Part shown: one piece after another, positions 1 to 11,519 of the stretch
How positions within the stretch are numbered: position 1 is the stretch's first letter
Layout: each line of letters starts with the position of its first letter
Origin: Odiellus spinosus
Taxonomy: Eukaryota > Arthropoda > Arachnida > Opiliones > Phalangiidae
NCBI GenBank assembly: GCA_963920705.1
Contig: CAWUCO010000167.1
Span: forward strand, 1 to 64,000
Reading direction: 5' to 3'
DNA length: 64,000 nucleotides
Position numbers and translations under genes: made by a program
Notes under the pieces: model-generated
Database searches by the model: none
Seen by the model: the letters and a program-made list of their open reading frames with translations, nothing else
What the model was told of the DNA's origin: nothing

Positions 1-645
1 AGCAAATATTGGTCTATCTAAAAAACAAGAGTTTTGGAAAATCCGTTGAAAATCATGGAAAATAAGGCCAATTCAATAAAACATCTAATATCAAAATGCG
101 AATTTTTAAAATCTGAAATTTGACTATTTTGATATTGTATGATTTCTTGAATAAGCCATATTTTTCTTGTTTTTCAACGGATTTTTGAAAACTCTTATTA
201 TTTAGACTGTCCATTAATTGCTCTTTCGAATGACTTTGGTTTTGTCTAAATTGCCAAAACGTGATAAATATAAAGTTGGTTAATATTAAGCAAAAACGCT
301 TAAAAAACAAAGATTATTGGATACAAATGGACACAAAACATTTGATTTTTAAGCGGTTTAGACAAAATCAACACCAGTCGAAAGAGCAAATATTGGTCTA
401 TCTAAAAAACAAGAGTTTTGGAAAAATCCGTTGAAAAACATGGAAAATGTGGCCAATTCAAAAAAACATCTAATATCAAAATGCGAATTTTTAAAATCTG
501 AAATTTGACTATTTTGATATTGTATGATTTCTTGAATTGGCCATATTTTTCTTGTTTTTCAACGGATTTTTGAAAACTCTTATTATTGAGACTCTCCATT
601 AATTGCTCTTTCGAATGACTTTGGTTTTGTCTAAATTGCCAAAAC

Positions 646-878
646 GTGACAAATATAAAATTGGTTAAAATTAACCAAAAGACCTTAAAAATCAAAGATT
701 ATTGGATTCAAATGGACACAAAACATTTGATTTTTAAGCGATTTCGACAAAATCAACACCAATCGAAAGAGCAAATATTGGTCTATCTAAAAAACAAGAG
801 TTTTGGAAACTCTTATTATTTAGACTGTCCATTAATTGCTCTTTCGAATGACTTTGGTTTTGTCTAAATTGCCAAAAC
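646..878. repeat. 233-bp core-deleted monomer 1 (type example)
   Basis: The unit runs normally to aacaagagttttgg, then jumps to aaactcttattattta of the right arm, losing 151 bp that hold the palindrome centre. Up to three A residues are shared at the junction. The product is a small perfect hairpin, aagagttt-tgg-aaactctt, at 796-814. All nine copies in the window have this identical junction, so the deletion happened once and spread by duplication. Confidence 0.93.
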
Positions 879-1358
879 GTGACAAATATAAAATTGGTTA
901 CGATTAAGCAAAAGAGCTTAAAAAACAAAGATTATTGGATTCAAATGGACACAAAACATTTGATTTTTAAGCGATTTAGACAAAATCAACACCAATCGAA
1001 AGAGCAAATATTGGTCTATCTAAAAAACAAGAGTTTTGGAAAATCCGTTGGAAAACATGGAAAATATGGCCAATTCAATAAAACATCTAATATCAAAATG
1101 CGAATTTTTAAAATCTGAAATTTGACTATTTTGATATTGTATGATTTCTTGAATTGGCCATATTTTTCTTGATTTTCAACGGATTTTTGAAAACTCTTAT
1201 TATTTAGACTGTCCATTAATTGCACTTTCGAATGACTTTGGTTTTGTCTAAATTGCCGAAACGTGACAAATATAAAATTGGTTAAAATTAACCAAAAGAC
1301 CTTAAAAATCAAAGATTATTGGATTCAAATGGACACAAAACATTTGATTTTTAAGCGA

Positions 1359-1636
1359 TTTAGACAAAATCAACACCAATCGAAAGAGCAAATATTGGTC
1401 TATCTAAAAAACAAGAGTTTTGGAAAATCCGTTGAAAAACATGGAAAATATGGCCAATTCAAAAAAACATCTAATATCAAAATGCGAATTTTTAAAATCT
1501 GAAATTTGACTATTTTGATATTGTATGATTTCTTGAATTGGCCATATTTTTCTTGTTTTTCAACGGATTTTTGAAAACTCTTATTATTGAGACTCTCCAT
1601 TAATTGCTCTTTCGAATGACTTTGGTTTTGTCTAAA
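1359..1636. repeat. Inverted repeat forming the body of each monomer (type example)
   Basis: The left arm (1359-1481) and the reverse complement of the right arm (1514-1636) align without gaps over 123 nt, with 22 mismatches by hand count. The 32-bp centre is tttaaaatctgaaattt-like. Shared blocks include tttagacaaaa, tcgaaagagcaa, aagagtttt, aaatccgttgaaaaaca, aaatatggccaattcaa and aatatcaaaat. The same arrangement recurs in every full-length unit, with arms diverging slightly between families. Such a structure could extrude as a cruciform, or fold into a long hairpin if transcribed. Its origin is probably an inverted duplication of a unit of about 140-190 bp, which is inference. Confidence 0.93.
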
Positions 1637-2056
1637 TTGCCAAAACGTGACAAATATAAAATTGGTTAAAATTAACCAAAAGACTTTAAAAATCAAAGAT
1701 TATTGGATTCAAATGGACACAAAACATTTGATTTTTAAGCTATTTCGACAAAATCAACACCAATCGAAAGAGCAAATATTGGTCTATCTAAAAAACAAGA
1801 GTTTTGGAAAATCCGTTGAAAAACATGGAAAATATGGCCAATTCAAAAAAAACATCTAATATCAAAATGCGAATTTTTAAAATCTGAAATTTGACTATTT
1901 TGATATTGTATGATTTCTTGAATTGGCCATATTTTTCTTGTTTTTCAATGGATTTTTGAAAACTCTTATTATTTAGACTGTCCATTAATTGCTCTTTCGA
2001 ATGACTTTGGTTTTGTCTAAATTGCCAAAACGTGACAAATATAAAATTGGTTAAAA

Positions 2057-2074
2057 TTAAGCAAAAACGCTTAA
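2057..2074. repeat. Second dyad in the inter-palindrome spacer (type example)
   Basis: ttaagc and gcttaa are perfect 6-bp inverted arms around aaaaac. The dyad lies near the midpoint between successive large palindromes. In monomers with aaccaaaagacctta (for example from 1263, 1647 and 2800) it is degraded. In the dimer subtype around 22,475, 23,240 and 25,155 it is reduced to aagcaaatcgct. Beyond it the flanks match only weakly, although both sides end in gtctaaat followed by a gc-containing step. This hints that the whole monomer was once an inverted dimer of two halves of about 192 bp. Confidence 0.7.
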
Positions 2075-2799
2075 AAAACAAAGATCATTGGATACAAATG
2101 GACACAAAACATTTGATTTTTAAGCGATTTAGACAAAATCAACACCAATGGAAAGAGCAAATATTGGTCTATCTAAAAAACGAGAGTTTTGCAAAATCCG
2201 TGGAAAAACATGGAAAATATGGCCAAATCAATAAAACATCTAATATCAAAATGCGAATTTTTAAAATCTGAAATTTGACTATTTTGATATTGTATGATTT
2301 CTTGAACTGGCCATATTTTTCTGGTTTTTCAATGGATTTTTGAAAACTCTTATTATTTAGACTGTCCATTAATTGCTCTTTCGAATGACTTTGGTTTTGT
2401 CTAAATTGCCAAAACGTGACAAATATAAAATTGGTTAAAATTAAGCAAAAACGCTTAAAAAACAAAGATCATTGGATACAAATGGACACAAAACATTTGA
2501 TTTTTAAGCGATTTAGACAAAATCAACACCAATGGAAAGAGCAAATATTGGTCTATCTAAAAAACGAGAGTTTTGCAAAATCCGTGGAAAAACATGGAAA
2601 ATATGGCCAATTCAATAAAACATCTAATATCTAGATGCGAATTTTTAAAAACTGAAATTTGACTATTTTGATATTGTATGATTTCTTGAATTGGCCATAT
2701 TTTTCTTGTTTTTCAACGGATTTTTGAAAACTCTTATTATTGAGACTCTCCATTAATTGCTCTTTCGAATGACTTTGGTTTTGTCTAAATTGCCAAAAC

Positions 2800-3032
2800 G
2801 TGACAAATATAAAATTGGTTAAAATTAACCAAAAGACCTTAAAAATCAAAGATTATTGGATTCAAATGGACACAAAACATTTGATTTTTAAGCGATTTCG
2901 ACAAAATCAACACCAATCGAAAGAGCAAATATTGGTCTATCTAAAAAACAAGAGTTTTGGAAACTCTTATTATTTAGACTGTCCATTAATTGCTCTTTCG
3001 AATGACTTTGGTTTTGTCTAAATTGCCAAAAC
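2800..3032. repeat. 233-bp core-deleted monomer 2
   Basis: Hairpin junction at 2950-2968, exactly 2,154 bp after copy 1. It heads the second hexamer HOR. Confidence 0.92.
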
Positions 3033-4953
3033 GTGACAAATATAAAATTGGTTACGATTAAGCAAAAGAGCTTAAAAAACAAAGATTATTGGATTCAAAT
3101 GGACACAAAACATTTGATTTTTAAGCGATTTAGACAAAATCAACAACAATCGAAAGAGCAAATATTGGTCTATCTAAAAAACAAGAGTTTTGGAAAATCC
3201 GTTGGAAAACATGGAAAATATGGCCAATTCAATAAAACATCTAATATCAAAATGCGAATTTTTAAAATCTGAAATTTGACTATTTTGATATTGTATGATT
3301 TCTTGAATTGGCCATATTTTTCTTGATTTTCAACGGATTTTTGAAAACTCTTATTATTTAGACTGTCCATTAATTGCACTTTCGAATGACTTTGGTTTTG
3401 TCTAAATTGCCGAAACGTGACAAATATAAAATTGGTTAAAATTAACCAAAAGACCTTAAAAATCAAAGATTATTGGATTCAAATGGACACAAAACATTTG
3501 ATTTTTAAGCGATTTAGACAAAATCAACACCAATCGAAAGAGCAAATATTGGCCTATCTAAAAAACAAGAGTTTTGGAAAATCCGTTGAAAAACATGGAA
3601 AATATGGCCAATTCAAAAAAACATCTAATATCAAAATGCGAATTTTTAAAATCTGAAATTTGACTATTTTGATATTGTATGATTTCTTGAATTGGCCATA
3701 TTTTTCTTGTTTTTCAACGGATTTTTGAAAACTCTTATTATTGAGACTCTCCATTAATTGCTCTTTCGAATGACTTTGGTTTTGTCTAAATTGCCAAAAC
3801 GTGACAAATATAAAATTGGTTAAAATTAACCAAAAGACTTTAAAAATCAAAGATTATTGGATTCAAATGGACACAAAACATTTGATTTTTAAGCTATTTC
3901 GACAAAATCAACACCAATCGAAAGAGCAAATATTGGTCTATCTAAAAAACAAGAGTTTTGGAAAATCCGTTGAAAAACATGGAAAATATGGCCAATTCAA
4001 AAAAAACATCTAATATCAAAATGCGAATTTTTAAAATCTGAAATTTGACTATTTTGATATTGTATGATTTCTTGAATTGGCCATATTTTTCTTGTTTTTC
4101 AATGGATTTTTGAAAACTCTTATTATTTAGACTGTCCATTAATTGCTCTTTCGAATGACTTTGGTTTTGTCTAAATTGCCAAAACGTGACAAATATAAAA
4201 TTGGTTAAAATTAAGCAAAAACGCTTAAAAAACAAAGATCATTGGATACAAATGGACACAAAACATTTGATTTTTAAGCGATTTAGACAAAATCAACACC
4301 AATGGAAAGAGCAAATATTGGTCTATCTAAAAAACGAGAGTTTTGCAAAATCCGTGGAAAAACATGGAAAATATGGCCAAATCAATAAAACATCTAATAT
4401 CAAAATGCGAATTTTTAAAATCTGAAATTTGACTATTTTGATATTGTATGATTTCTTGAATTGGCCATATTTTTCTGGTTTTTCAATGGATTTTTGAAAA
4501 CTCTTATTATTTAGACTGTCCATTAATTGCTCTTTCGAATGACTTTGGTTTTGTCTAAATTGCCAAAACGTGACAAATATAAAATTGGTTAAAATTAAGC
4601 AAAAACGCTTAAAAAACAAAGATCATTGGATACAAATGGACACAAAACATTTGATTTTTAAGCGATTTAGACAAAATCAACACCAATGGAAAGAGCAAAT
4701 ATTGGTCTATCTAAAAAACGAGAGTTTTGCAAAATCCGTGGAAAAACATGGAAAATATGGCCAATTCAATAAAACATCTAATATCTATATGCGAATTTTT
4801 AAAAACTGAAATTTGACTATTTTGATATTGTATGATTTCTTGAATTGGCCATATTTTTCTTGTTTTTCAACGGATTTTTGAAAACTCTTATTATTTAGAC
4901 TGTCCATTAATTGCTCTTTCGAATGACTTTGGTTTTGTCTAAATTGCCAAAAC
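2800..4953. repeat. 2,154-bp higher-order repeat, copy 2 (six units)
   Basis: This copy matches the preceding one in unit lengths and variant order. I noticed about six differences, including caacaacaat at 3146, ggcctatc near 3552, gaattgg for gaactgg near 4459, ctatatg for ctagatg near 4788, and tttagactgtcc for tgagactctcc near 4894. That is roughly 99.7% identity, which implies recent duplication. Confidence 0.93.
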
Positions 4954-5186
4954 GTGACAAATATAAAATTGGTTAAAATTAACCAAAAGACCTTAAAAAT
5001 CAAACATTATTGGATTCAAATGGACACAAAACATTTGATTTTTAAGCGATTTCGACAAAATCAACACCAATCGAAAGAGCAAATATTGGTCTATCTAAAA
5101 AACAAGAGTTTTGGAAACTCTTATTATTTAGACTGTCCATTAATTGCTCTTTCGAATGACTTTGGTTTTGTCTAAATTGCCAAAAC
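4954..5186. repeat. 233-bp core-deleted monomer 3
   Basis: Hairpin junction at 5104-5122. It carries the caaacattattgg variant shared with monomer 4 only. Confidence 0.92.
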
Positions 5187-6339
5187 GTGACAAATATAAA
5201 GTTGGTTAATATTAAGCAAAAACGCTTAAAAAACAAAGATTATTGGATACAAATGGACACAAAACATTTGATTTTTAAGCGATTTAGACAAAATCAACAC
5301 CAATCGAAAGAGCAAATATTGGTCTATCTAAAAAACAAGAGTTTTGGAAAATCCGTTGAAAAACATTGAAAATATGGCCAATTCAAAAAAAACATCTAAT
5401 ATCAAAATACGAATTTTTAAAATCTGAAATTTGACCATTTTGATATTGTATGATTTCTTGAATTGGCCATATTTTTCTTGTTTTTCAATGGATTTTTGAA
5501 AACTCTTATTATTTAGACTGTCCATTAATTGCTCTTTCCAATGACTTTGGTTTTGTCTAAATTGCCAAAACGTGACAAATATAAAATTGGTTAAAATTAA
5601 GCAAAAACGCTTAAAAAACAAAGATCATTGGATACAAATGGACACAAAACATTTGATTTTTAAGCGATTTAGACAAAATCAACACCAATGGAAAGAGCAA
5701 ATATTGGTCTATCTAAAAAACGAGAGTTTTGCAAAATCCGTGGAAAAACATGGAAAATATGGCCAAATCAATAAAACATCTAATATCAAAATGCGAATTT
5801 TTAAAATCTGAAATTTGACTATTTTGATATTGTATGATTTCTTGAATTGGCCATATTTTTCTGGTTTTTCAATGGATTTTTGAAAACTCTTATTATTTAG
5901 ACTGTCCATTAATTGCTCTTTCGAATGACTTTGGTTTTGTCTAAATTGCCAAAACGTGACAAATATAAAATTGGTTAAAATTAAGCAAAAACGCTTAAAA
6001 AACAAAGATCATTGGATACAAATGGACACAAAACATTTGATTTTTAAGCGATTTAGACAAAATCAACACCAATGGAAAGAGCAAATATTGGTCTATCTAA
6101 AAAACGAGAGTTTTGCAAAATCCGTGGAAAAACATGGAAAATATGGCCAATTCAATAAAACATCTAATATCTATATGCGAATTTTTAAAAACTGAAATTT
6201 GACTATTTTGATATTGTATGATTTCTTGAATTGGCCATATTTTTCTTGTTTTTCAACGGATTTTTGAAAACTCTTATTATTTAGACTGTCCATTAATTGC
6301 TCTTTCGAATGACTTTGGTTTTGTCTAAATTGCCAAAAC
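4954..6339. repeat. Higher-order repeat, 1,386-bp four-unit version
   Basis: Units are 233, 385, 384 and 384 bp. Relative to the 2,154-bp form, two monomers (768 bp) between the short unit and the cattgaaaatatgg unit are missing. The rest keeps the HOR order. Its caaacattattgg variant at about 5001 is shared with the next HOR at about 6387. Confidence 0.88.
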
Positions 6340-6572
6340 GTGACAAATATAAAATTGGTTAAAATTAACCAAAAGACCTTAAAAATCAAACATTATTGGA
6401 TTCAAATGGACACAAAACATTTGATTTTTAAGCGATTTCGACAAAATCAACACCAATCGAAAGAGCAAATATTGGTCTATCTAAAAAACAAGAGTTTTGG
6501 AAACTCTTATTATTTAGACTGTCCATTAATTGCTCTTTCGAATGACTTTGGTTTTGTCTAAATTGCCAAAAC
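6340..6572. repeat. 233-bp core-deleted monomer 4
   Basis: Hairpin junction at 6490-6508. The following full unit has aacaatgattattgg near 6619, private to this copy. Confidence 0.92.
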
Positions 6573-7341
6573 GTGACAAATATAAAGTTGGTTAATATTA
6601 AGCAAAAACGCTTAAAAAACAATGATTATTGGATACAAATGGACACAAAACATTTGATTTTTAAGCGATTTAGACAAAATCAACACCAATCGAAAGAGCA
6701 AATATTGGTCTATCTAAAAAACAAGAGTTTTGGAAAATCCGTTGAAAAACATTGAAAATATGGCCAATTCAAAAAAAACATCTAATATCAAAATGCGAAT
6801 TTTTAAAATCTGAAATATGACTATTTTGATATTGTATGATTTCTTGAATTGGCCATATTTTTCTTGTTTTTCAATGGATTTTTGAAAACTCTTATTATTT
6901 AGACTGTCCATTAATTGCTCTTTCCAATGACTTTGGTTTTGTCTAAATTGCCAAAACGTGACAAATATAAAATTGGTTAAAATTAAGCAAAAACGCTTAA
7001 AAAACAAAGATCATTGGATACAAATGGACACAAAACATTTGATTTTTAAGCGATTTAGACAAAATCAACACCAATGGAAAGAGCAAATATTGGTCTATCT
7101 AAAAAACGAGAGTTTTGCAAAATCCGTGGAAAAACATGGAAAATATGGCCAATTCAATAAAACATCTAATATCAATATGCGAATTTTTAAAAACTGAAAT
7201 TTGACTATTTTGATATTGTATGATTTCTTGAATTGGCCATATTTTTCTTGTTTTTCAACGGATTTTTGAAAACTCTTATTATTTAGACTGTCCATTAATT
7301 GCTCTTTCGAATGACTTTGGTTTTGTCTAAATTGCCAAAAC
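6340..7341. repeat. Higher-order repeat, 1,002-bp three-unit version
   Basis: Units are 233, 385 and 384 bp. One further monomer has been lost relative to the 1,386-bp copy. The last unit carries atcaatatgcg near 7171 in place of atctatatgcg, suggesting the loss joined two related monomers by unequal exchange. Confidence 0.87.
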
Positions 7342-7574
7342 GTGACAAATATAAAATTGGTTAAAATTAAACAAAAGACCTTAAAAATCAAAGATTATTG
7401 GATTCAAATGGACACAAAACATTTGATTTTTAAGCGATTTCGACAAAATCAACACCAATCGAAAGAGCAAATATTGGTCTATCTAAAAAACAAGAGTTTT
7501 GGAAACTCTTATTATTTAGACTGTCCATTAATTGCTCTTTCGAATGACTTTGGTTTTGTCTAAATTGCCAAAAC
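7342..7574. repeat. 233-bp core-deleted monomer 5
   Basis: Hairpin junction at 7492-7510. The spacer reads aaacaaaagacc rather than aaccaaaagacc. Confidence 0.92.
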
Positions 7575-8728
7575 GTGACAAATATAAAGTTGGTTAATAT
7601 TAAGCAAAAACGCTTAAAAAACAAAGATTATTGGATACAAATGGACACAAAACATTTGATTTTTAAGCGATTTAGACAAAATCAACACCAATCGAAAGAG
7701 CAAATATTGGTCTATCTAAAAAACAAGAGTTTTGGAAAATCCGTTGAAAAACATTGAAAATATGGCCAATTCAAAAAAAAACATCTAATATCAAAATGCG
7801 AATTTTTAAAATCTGTAATTTGACTATTTTGATATTGTATGATTTCTTGAATTGGCCATTTTTTTCTTGTTTTTCAATGGATTTTTGAAAACTCTTATTA
7901 TTTAGACTGTCCATTAATTGCTCTTTCCAATGACTTTGGTTTTGTCTAAATTGCCAAAACGTGACAAATATAAAATTGGTTAAAATTAAGCAAAAACGCT
8001 TAAAAAACAAAGATCATTGGATACAAATGGACACAAAACATTTGATTTTTAAGCGATTTTGACAAAATCAACACCAATGGAAAGAGCAAATATTGGTCTA
8101 TCTAAAAAACGAGAGTTTTGCAAAATCCGTGGAAAAACATGGAAAATATGGCCAAATCAATAAAACATCTAATATCAAAATGCGAATTTTTAAAATCTGA
8201 AATTTGACTATTTTGATATTGTATGATTTCTTGAATTGGCCATATTTTTCTGGTTTTTCAATGGATTTTTGAAAACTCTTATTATTTAGACTGTCCATTA
8301 ATTGCTCTTTCGAATGACTTTGGTTTTGTCTAAATTGCCAAAACGTGACAAATATAAAATTGGTTAAAATTAAGCAAAAACGCTTAAAAAACAAAGATCA
8401 TTGGATACAAATGGACACAAAACATTTGATTTTTAAGCGATTTAGACAAAATCAACACCAATGGAAAGAGCAAATATTGGTCTATCTAAAAAACGAGAGT
8501 TTTGCAAAATCCGTGGAAAAACATGGAAAATATGGCCAATTCAATAAAACATCTAATATCTATATGCGAATTTTTAAAAACTGAAATTTGACTATTTTGA
8601 TATTGTATGATTTCTTGAATTGGCCATATTTTTCTTGTTTTTCAACGGATTTTTGAAAACTCTTATTATTTAGACTGTCCATTAATTGCTCTTTCGAATG
8701 ACTTTGGTTTTGTCTAAATTGCCAAAAC
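7342..8728. repeat. Higher-order repeat, 1,387-bp four-unit version
   Basis: Units are 233, 386, 384 and 384 bp. The 386-bp unit owes its extra bases to a 9-A run near 7773-7781. This copy contains the left end (about 7,753) of the 5.08-kb tandem duplication. Confidence 0.87.
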
Positions 8729-8961
8729 GTGACAAATATAAAATTGGTTAAAATTAACCAAAAGACCTTAAAAATCAAAGATTATTGGATTCAAATGGAC
8801 ACAAAACATTTGATTTTTAAGCGATTTCGACAAAATCAACACCAATCGAAAGAGCAAATATTGGTCTATCTAAAAAACAAGAGTTTTGGAAACTCTTATT
8901 ATTTAGACTGTCCATTAATTGCTCTTTCGAATGACTTTGGTTTTGTCTAAATTGCCAAAAC
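8729..8961. repeat. 233-bp core-deleted monomer 6
   Basis: Hairpin junction at 8879-8897. Its duplicate lies 5,079 bp downstream at 13,808. Confidence 0.92.
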
Positions 8962-10502
8962 GTGACAAATATAAAGTTGGTTAATATTAAGCAAAAACGC
9001 TTAAAAAACAAAGATTATTGGATACAAATGGACACAAAACATTTGATTTTTAAGCGATTTAGACAAAATCAACACCAATCGAAAGAGCAAATATTGGTCT
9101 ATCTAAAAAACAAGAGTTTTGGAAAATCCGTTGAAAAACATGGAAAATATGGCCAATTCAAAAAAAACATCTAATATCAAAATGCGAATTTTTAAAATCT
9201 GAAATTTGACTATTTTGATATTGTATGATTTCTTGAATTGGCCATATTTTTCTTGTTTTTCAATGGATTTTTGAAAACTCTTATTATTTAGACTGTCCAT
9301 TAATTGCTCTTTCCAATGACTTTGGTTTTGTCTAAATTGCCAAAACGTGACAAATATAAAATTGGTTAAAATTAAGCAAAAACGCTTAAAAAACAAAGAT
9401 CATTGGATACAAATGGACACAAAACATTTGATTTTTAAGCGATTTAGACAAAATCAACACCAATGGAAAGAGCAAATATTGGTCTATCTAAAAAACGAGA
9501 GTTTTGCAAAAATCCGTGGAAAAACATGGAAAATATTGCCAATTCAATAAAACATCTAATATCAATATGCGAATTTTTAAAAACTGAAATTTGACTATTT
9601 TGATATTGTATGATTTCTTGAATTGGCCATATTTTTCTTGTTTTTCAACGGATTTTTGAAAACTCTTATTATTTAGACTGTCCATTAATTGCTCTTTCGA
9701 ATAACTTTGGTTTTGTCTAAATTGCCAAAACATGACAAATATAAAGTTGGTTAATATTAAGCAAAAACGCTTAAAAAACAAAGATTATTGGATACAAATG
9801 GACACAAAACATTTGATTTTTAAGCGATTTAGACAAAATCAACACCAATCGAAAGAGCAAATATTGGTCTATCTAAAAAACAAGAGTTTTAGAAAATCCG
9901 TTGAAAAACATGGAAAATATGGCCAATTCAAAAAAAAAACATCTAATATCAAAATGCGAATTTTTAAAATCTGAAATTTGACTATTTTGATATTGTATGA
10001 TTTCTTGAATTGGCCATATTTTTCTTGTTTTTCAATGGATTTTTGAAAACTCTTATTATTTAGACTGTCCATTAATTGCTCTTTCGAATGACTTTGGTTT
10101 TGTCTAAATTGCCAAAACGTGACAAATATAAAATTGGTTAAAATTAAGCAAAAACGCTTAAAAAACAAAGATCATTGGATACAAATGGACACAAAACATT
10201 TGATTTTTAAGCGATTTAGACAAAATCAACACCAATGGAAAGAGCAAATATTGGTCTATCTAAAAAACGAGAGTTTTGGAAAATCCGTGGAAAAACATGG
10301 AAAATATGGCCAATTCAATAAAACATCTAATATCAATATGCGAATTTTTAAAAACTGAAATTTGACTATTTTGATATTGTATGATTTCTTGAATTGGCCA
10401 TATTTTTCTTGTTTTTCAACGGATTTTTGAAAACTCTTATTATTTAGACTGTCCATTAATTGCTCTTTCGAATGACTTTGGTTTTGTCTAAATTGCCAAA
10501 AC
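8729..10502. repeat. Higher-order repeat, 1,774-bp five-unit version
   Basis: Units are 233, 385, 385, 387 and 384 bp. The third unit has cttttcgaataactttgg near 9700 and an isolated aacatgaca at about 9730. The fourth has a 10-A run near 9930. Two of these monomers are absent from the duplicate at 14,041-14,809. Confidence 0.87.
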
Positions 10503-10735
10503 GTGACAAATATAAAATTGGTTAAAATTAACCAAAATACCTTAAAAATCAAAGATTATTGGATTCAAATGGACACAAAACATTTGATTTTTAAGCGATT
10601 TCGACAAAATCAACACGAATCGAAAGAGCAAATATTGGTCTATCTAAAAAACAAGAGTTTTGGAAACTCTTATTATTTAGACTGTCCATTAATTGCTCTT
10701 TCGAATGACTTTGGTTTTGTCTAAATTGCCAAAAC
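10503..10735. repeat. 233-bp core-deleted monomer 7
   Basis: Hairpin junction at 10653-10671. Private changes are aaaatacctta near 10535 and caacacgaatcg near 10613, both absent from its duplicate at 14,810. Confidence 0.92.
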
Positions 10736-11519
10736 GTGACAAATATAAAAATGGTTAAAATTAAACAAAAACGCTTAAAAAACAAAGATTATTGGATTCA
10801 AATGGACACAAAACATTTGATTTTTAAGCGATTTAGACAAAATCAACACCAATCGAAAGAGCAAATATATGTCTATCTAAAAAACAAGAGTTTTGGAAAA
10901 TCCGTTGAAAAACATGGATAATATGGCCAATTCAAAAAAATGTCTAATATCAAAATGCGAATTTTTAAAATCTGAAATTTGACTATTTTGATATTGTATG
11001 ATTTCTTGAATTGGCCATATTTTTCTTGTTTTTCAACGGATTTTTGAAAACTCTTATTATTTAGACTGTCCATTAATTGCTCTTTCGAATAACTTTGGTT
11101 TTGTCTAAATTGCCAAAACGTGACAAATATAAAGTTGGTTAATATTAAGCAAAAACGCTTAAAAAACAAAGATTATTGGATACAAATGGACACAAAACAT
11201 TTTATTTTTAAGCGATTTAGACAAAATCAACACCAATCGAAAGAGCAAATATTGGTCTATCTAAAAAACAAGAGTTTTGGAAAATCCGTTGAAAAACATG
11301 GAAAATATGGCCAATACAAAAAAAACATCTAATATCAAAATGCGAATTTTTAAAATCTGAAATTTGACTATTTTGATATTGTAAGATTTCTTGAATTGGC
11401 CATATTTTTCTTGTTTTTCAATGGATTTTTGAAAACTCTTATTATTTAGACTGTCCATTAATTGCTCTTTCGAATGACTTTGGTTTTGTCTAAATTGCCA
11501 AAACGTGACAAATATAAAA

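Larger units (their letters stand above)
646..2799. repeat. 2,154-bp higher-order repeat, copy 1 (six units)
   Basis: Unit lengths are 233, 384, 384, 385, 384 and 384 bp. Diagnostic variants in order include the 233-bp core-deleted unit, cgttggaaaac (near 1048), gcactttcg (near 1222), the caatggaaagagc units with cgagagttttgc, and an atctagatgcg unit near 2630. The order of these variants, not just their presence, is repeated in the next 2,154 bp, which defines a true HOR. Confidence 0.93.

Noticed and set aside
1359-1636. Inserted MITE or foldback transposon
   Set aside because: The inverted arms recall such elements, but the unit is contiguous and tandem, with no target-site duplication or flanking unique DNA. 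An ancient origin from one remains possible.
734-3082. Minus- and plus-strand frames spanning the 233-bp unit as fusion proteins
   Set aside because: The apparent fusion comes from the 151-bp core deletion joining the two arms.
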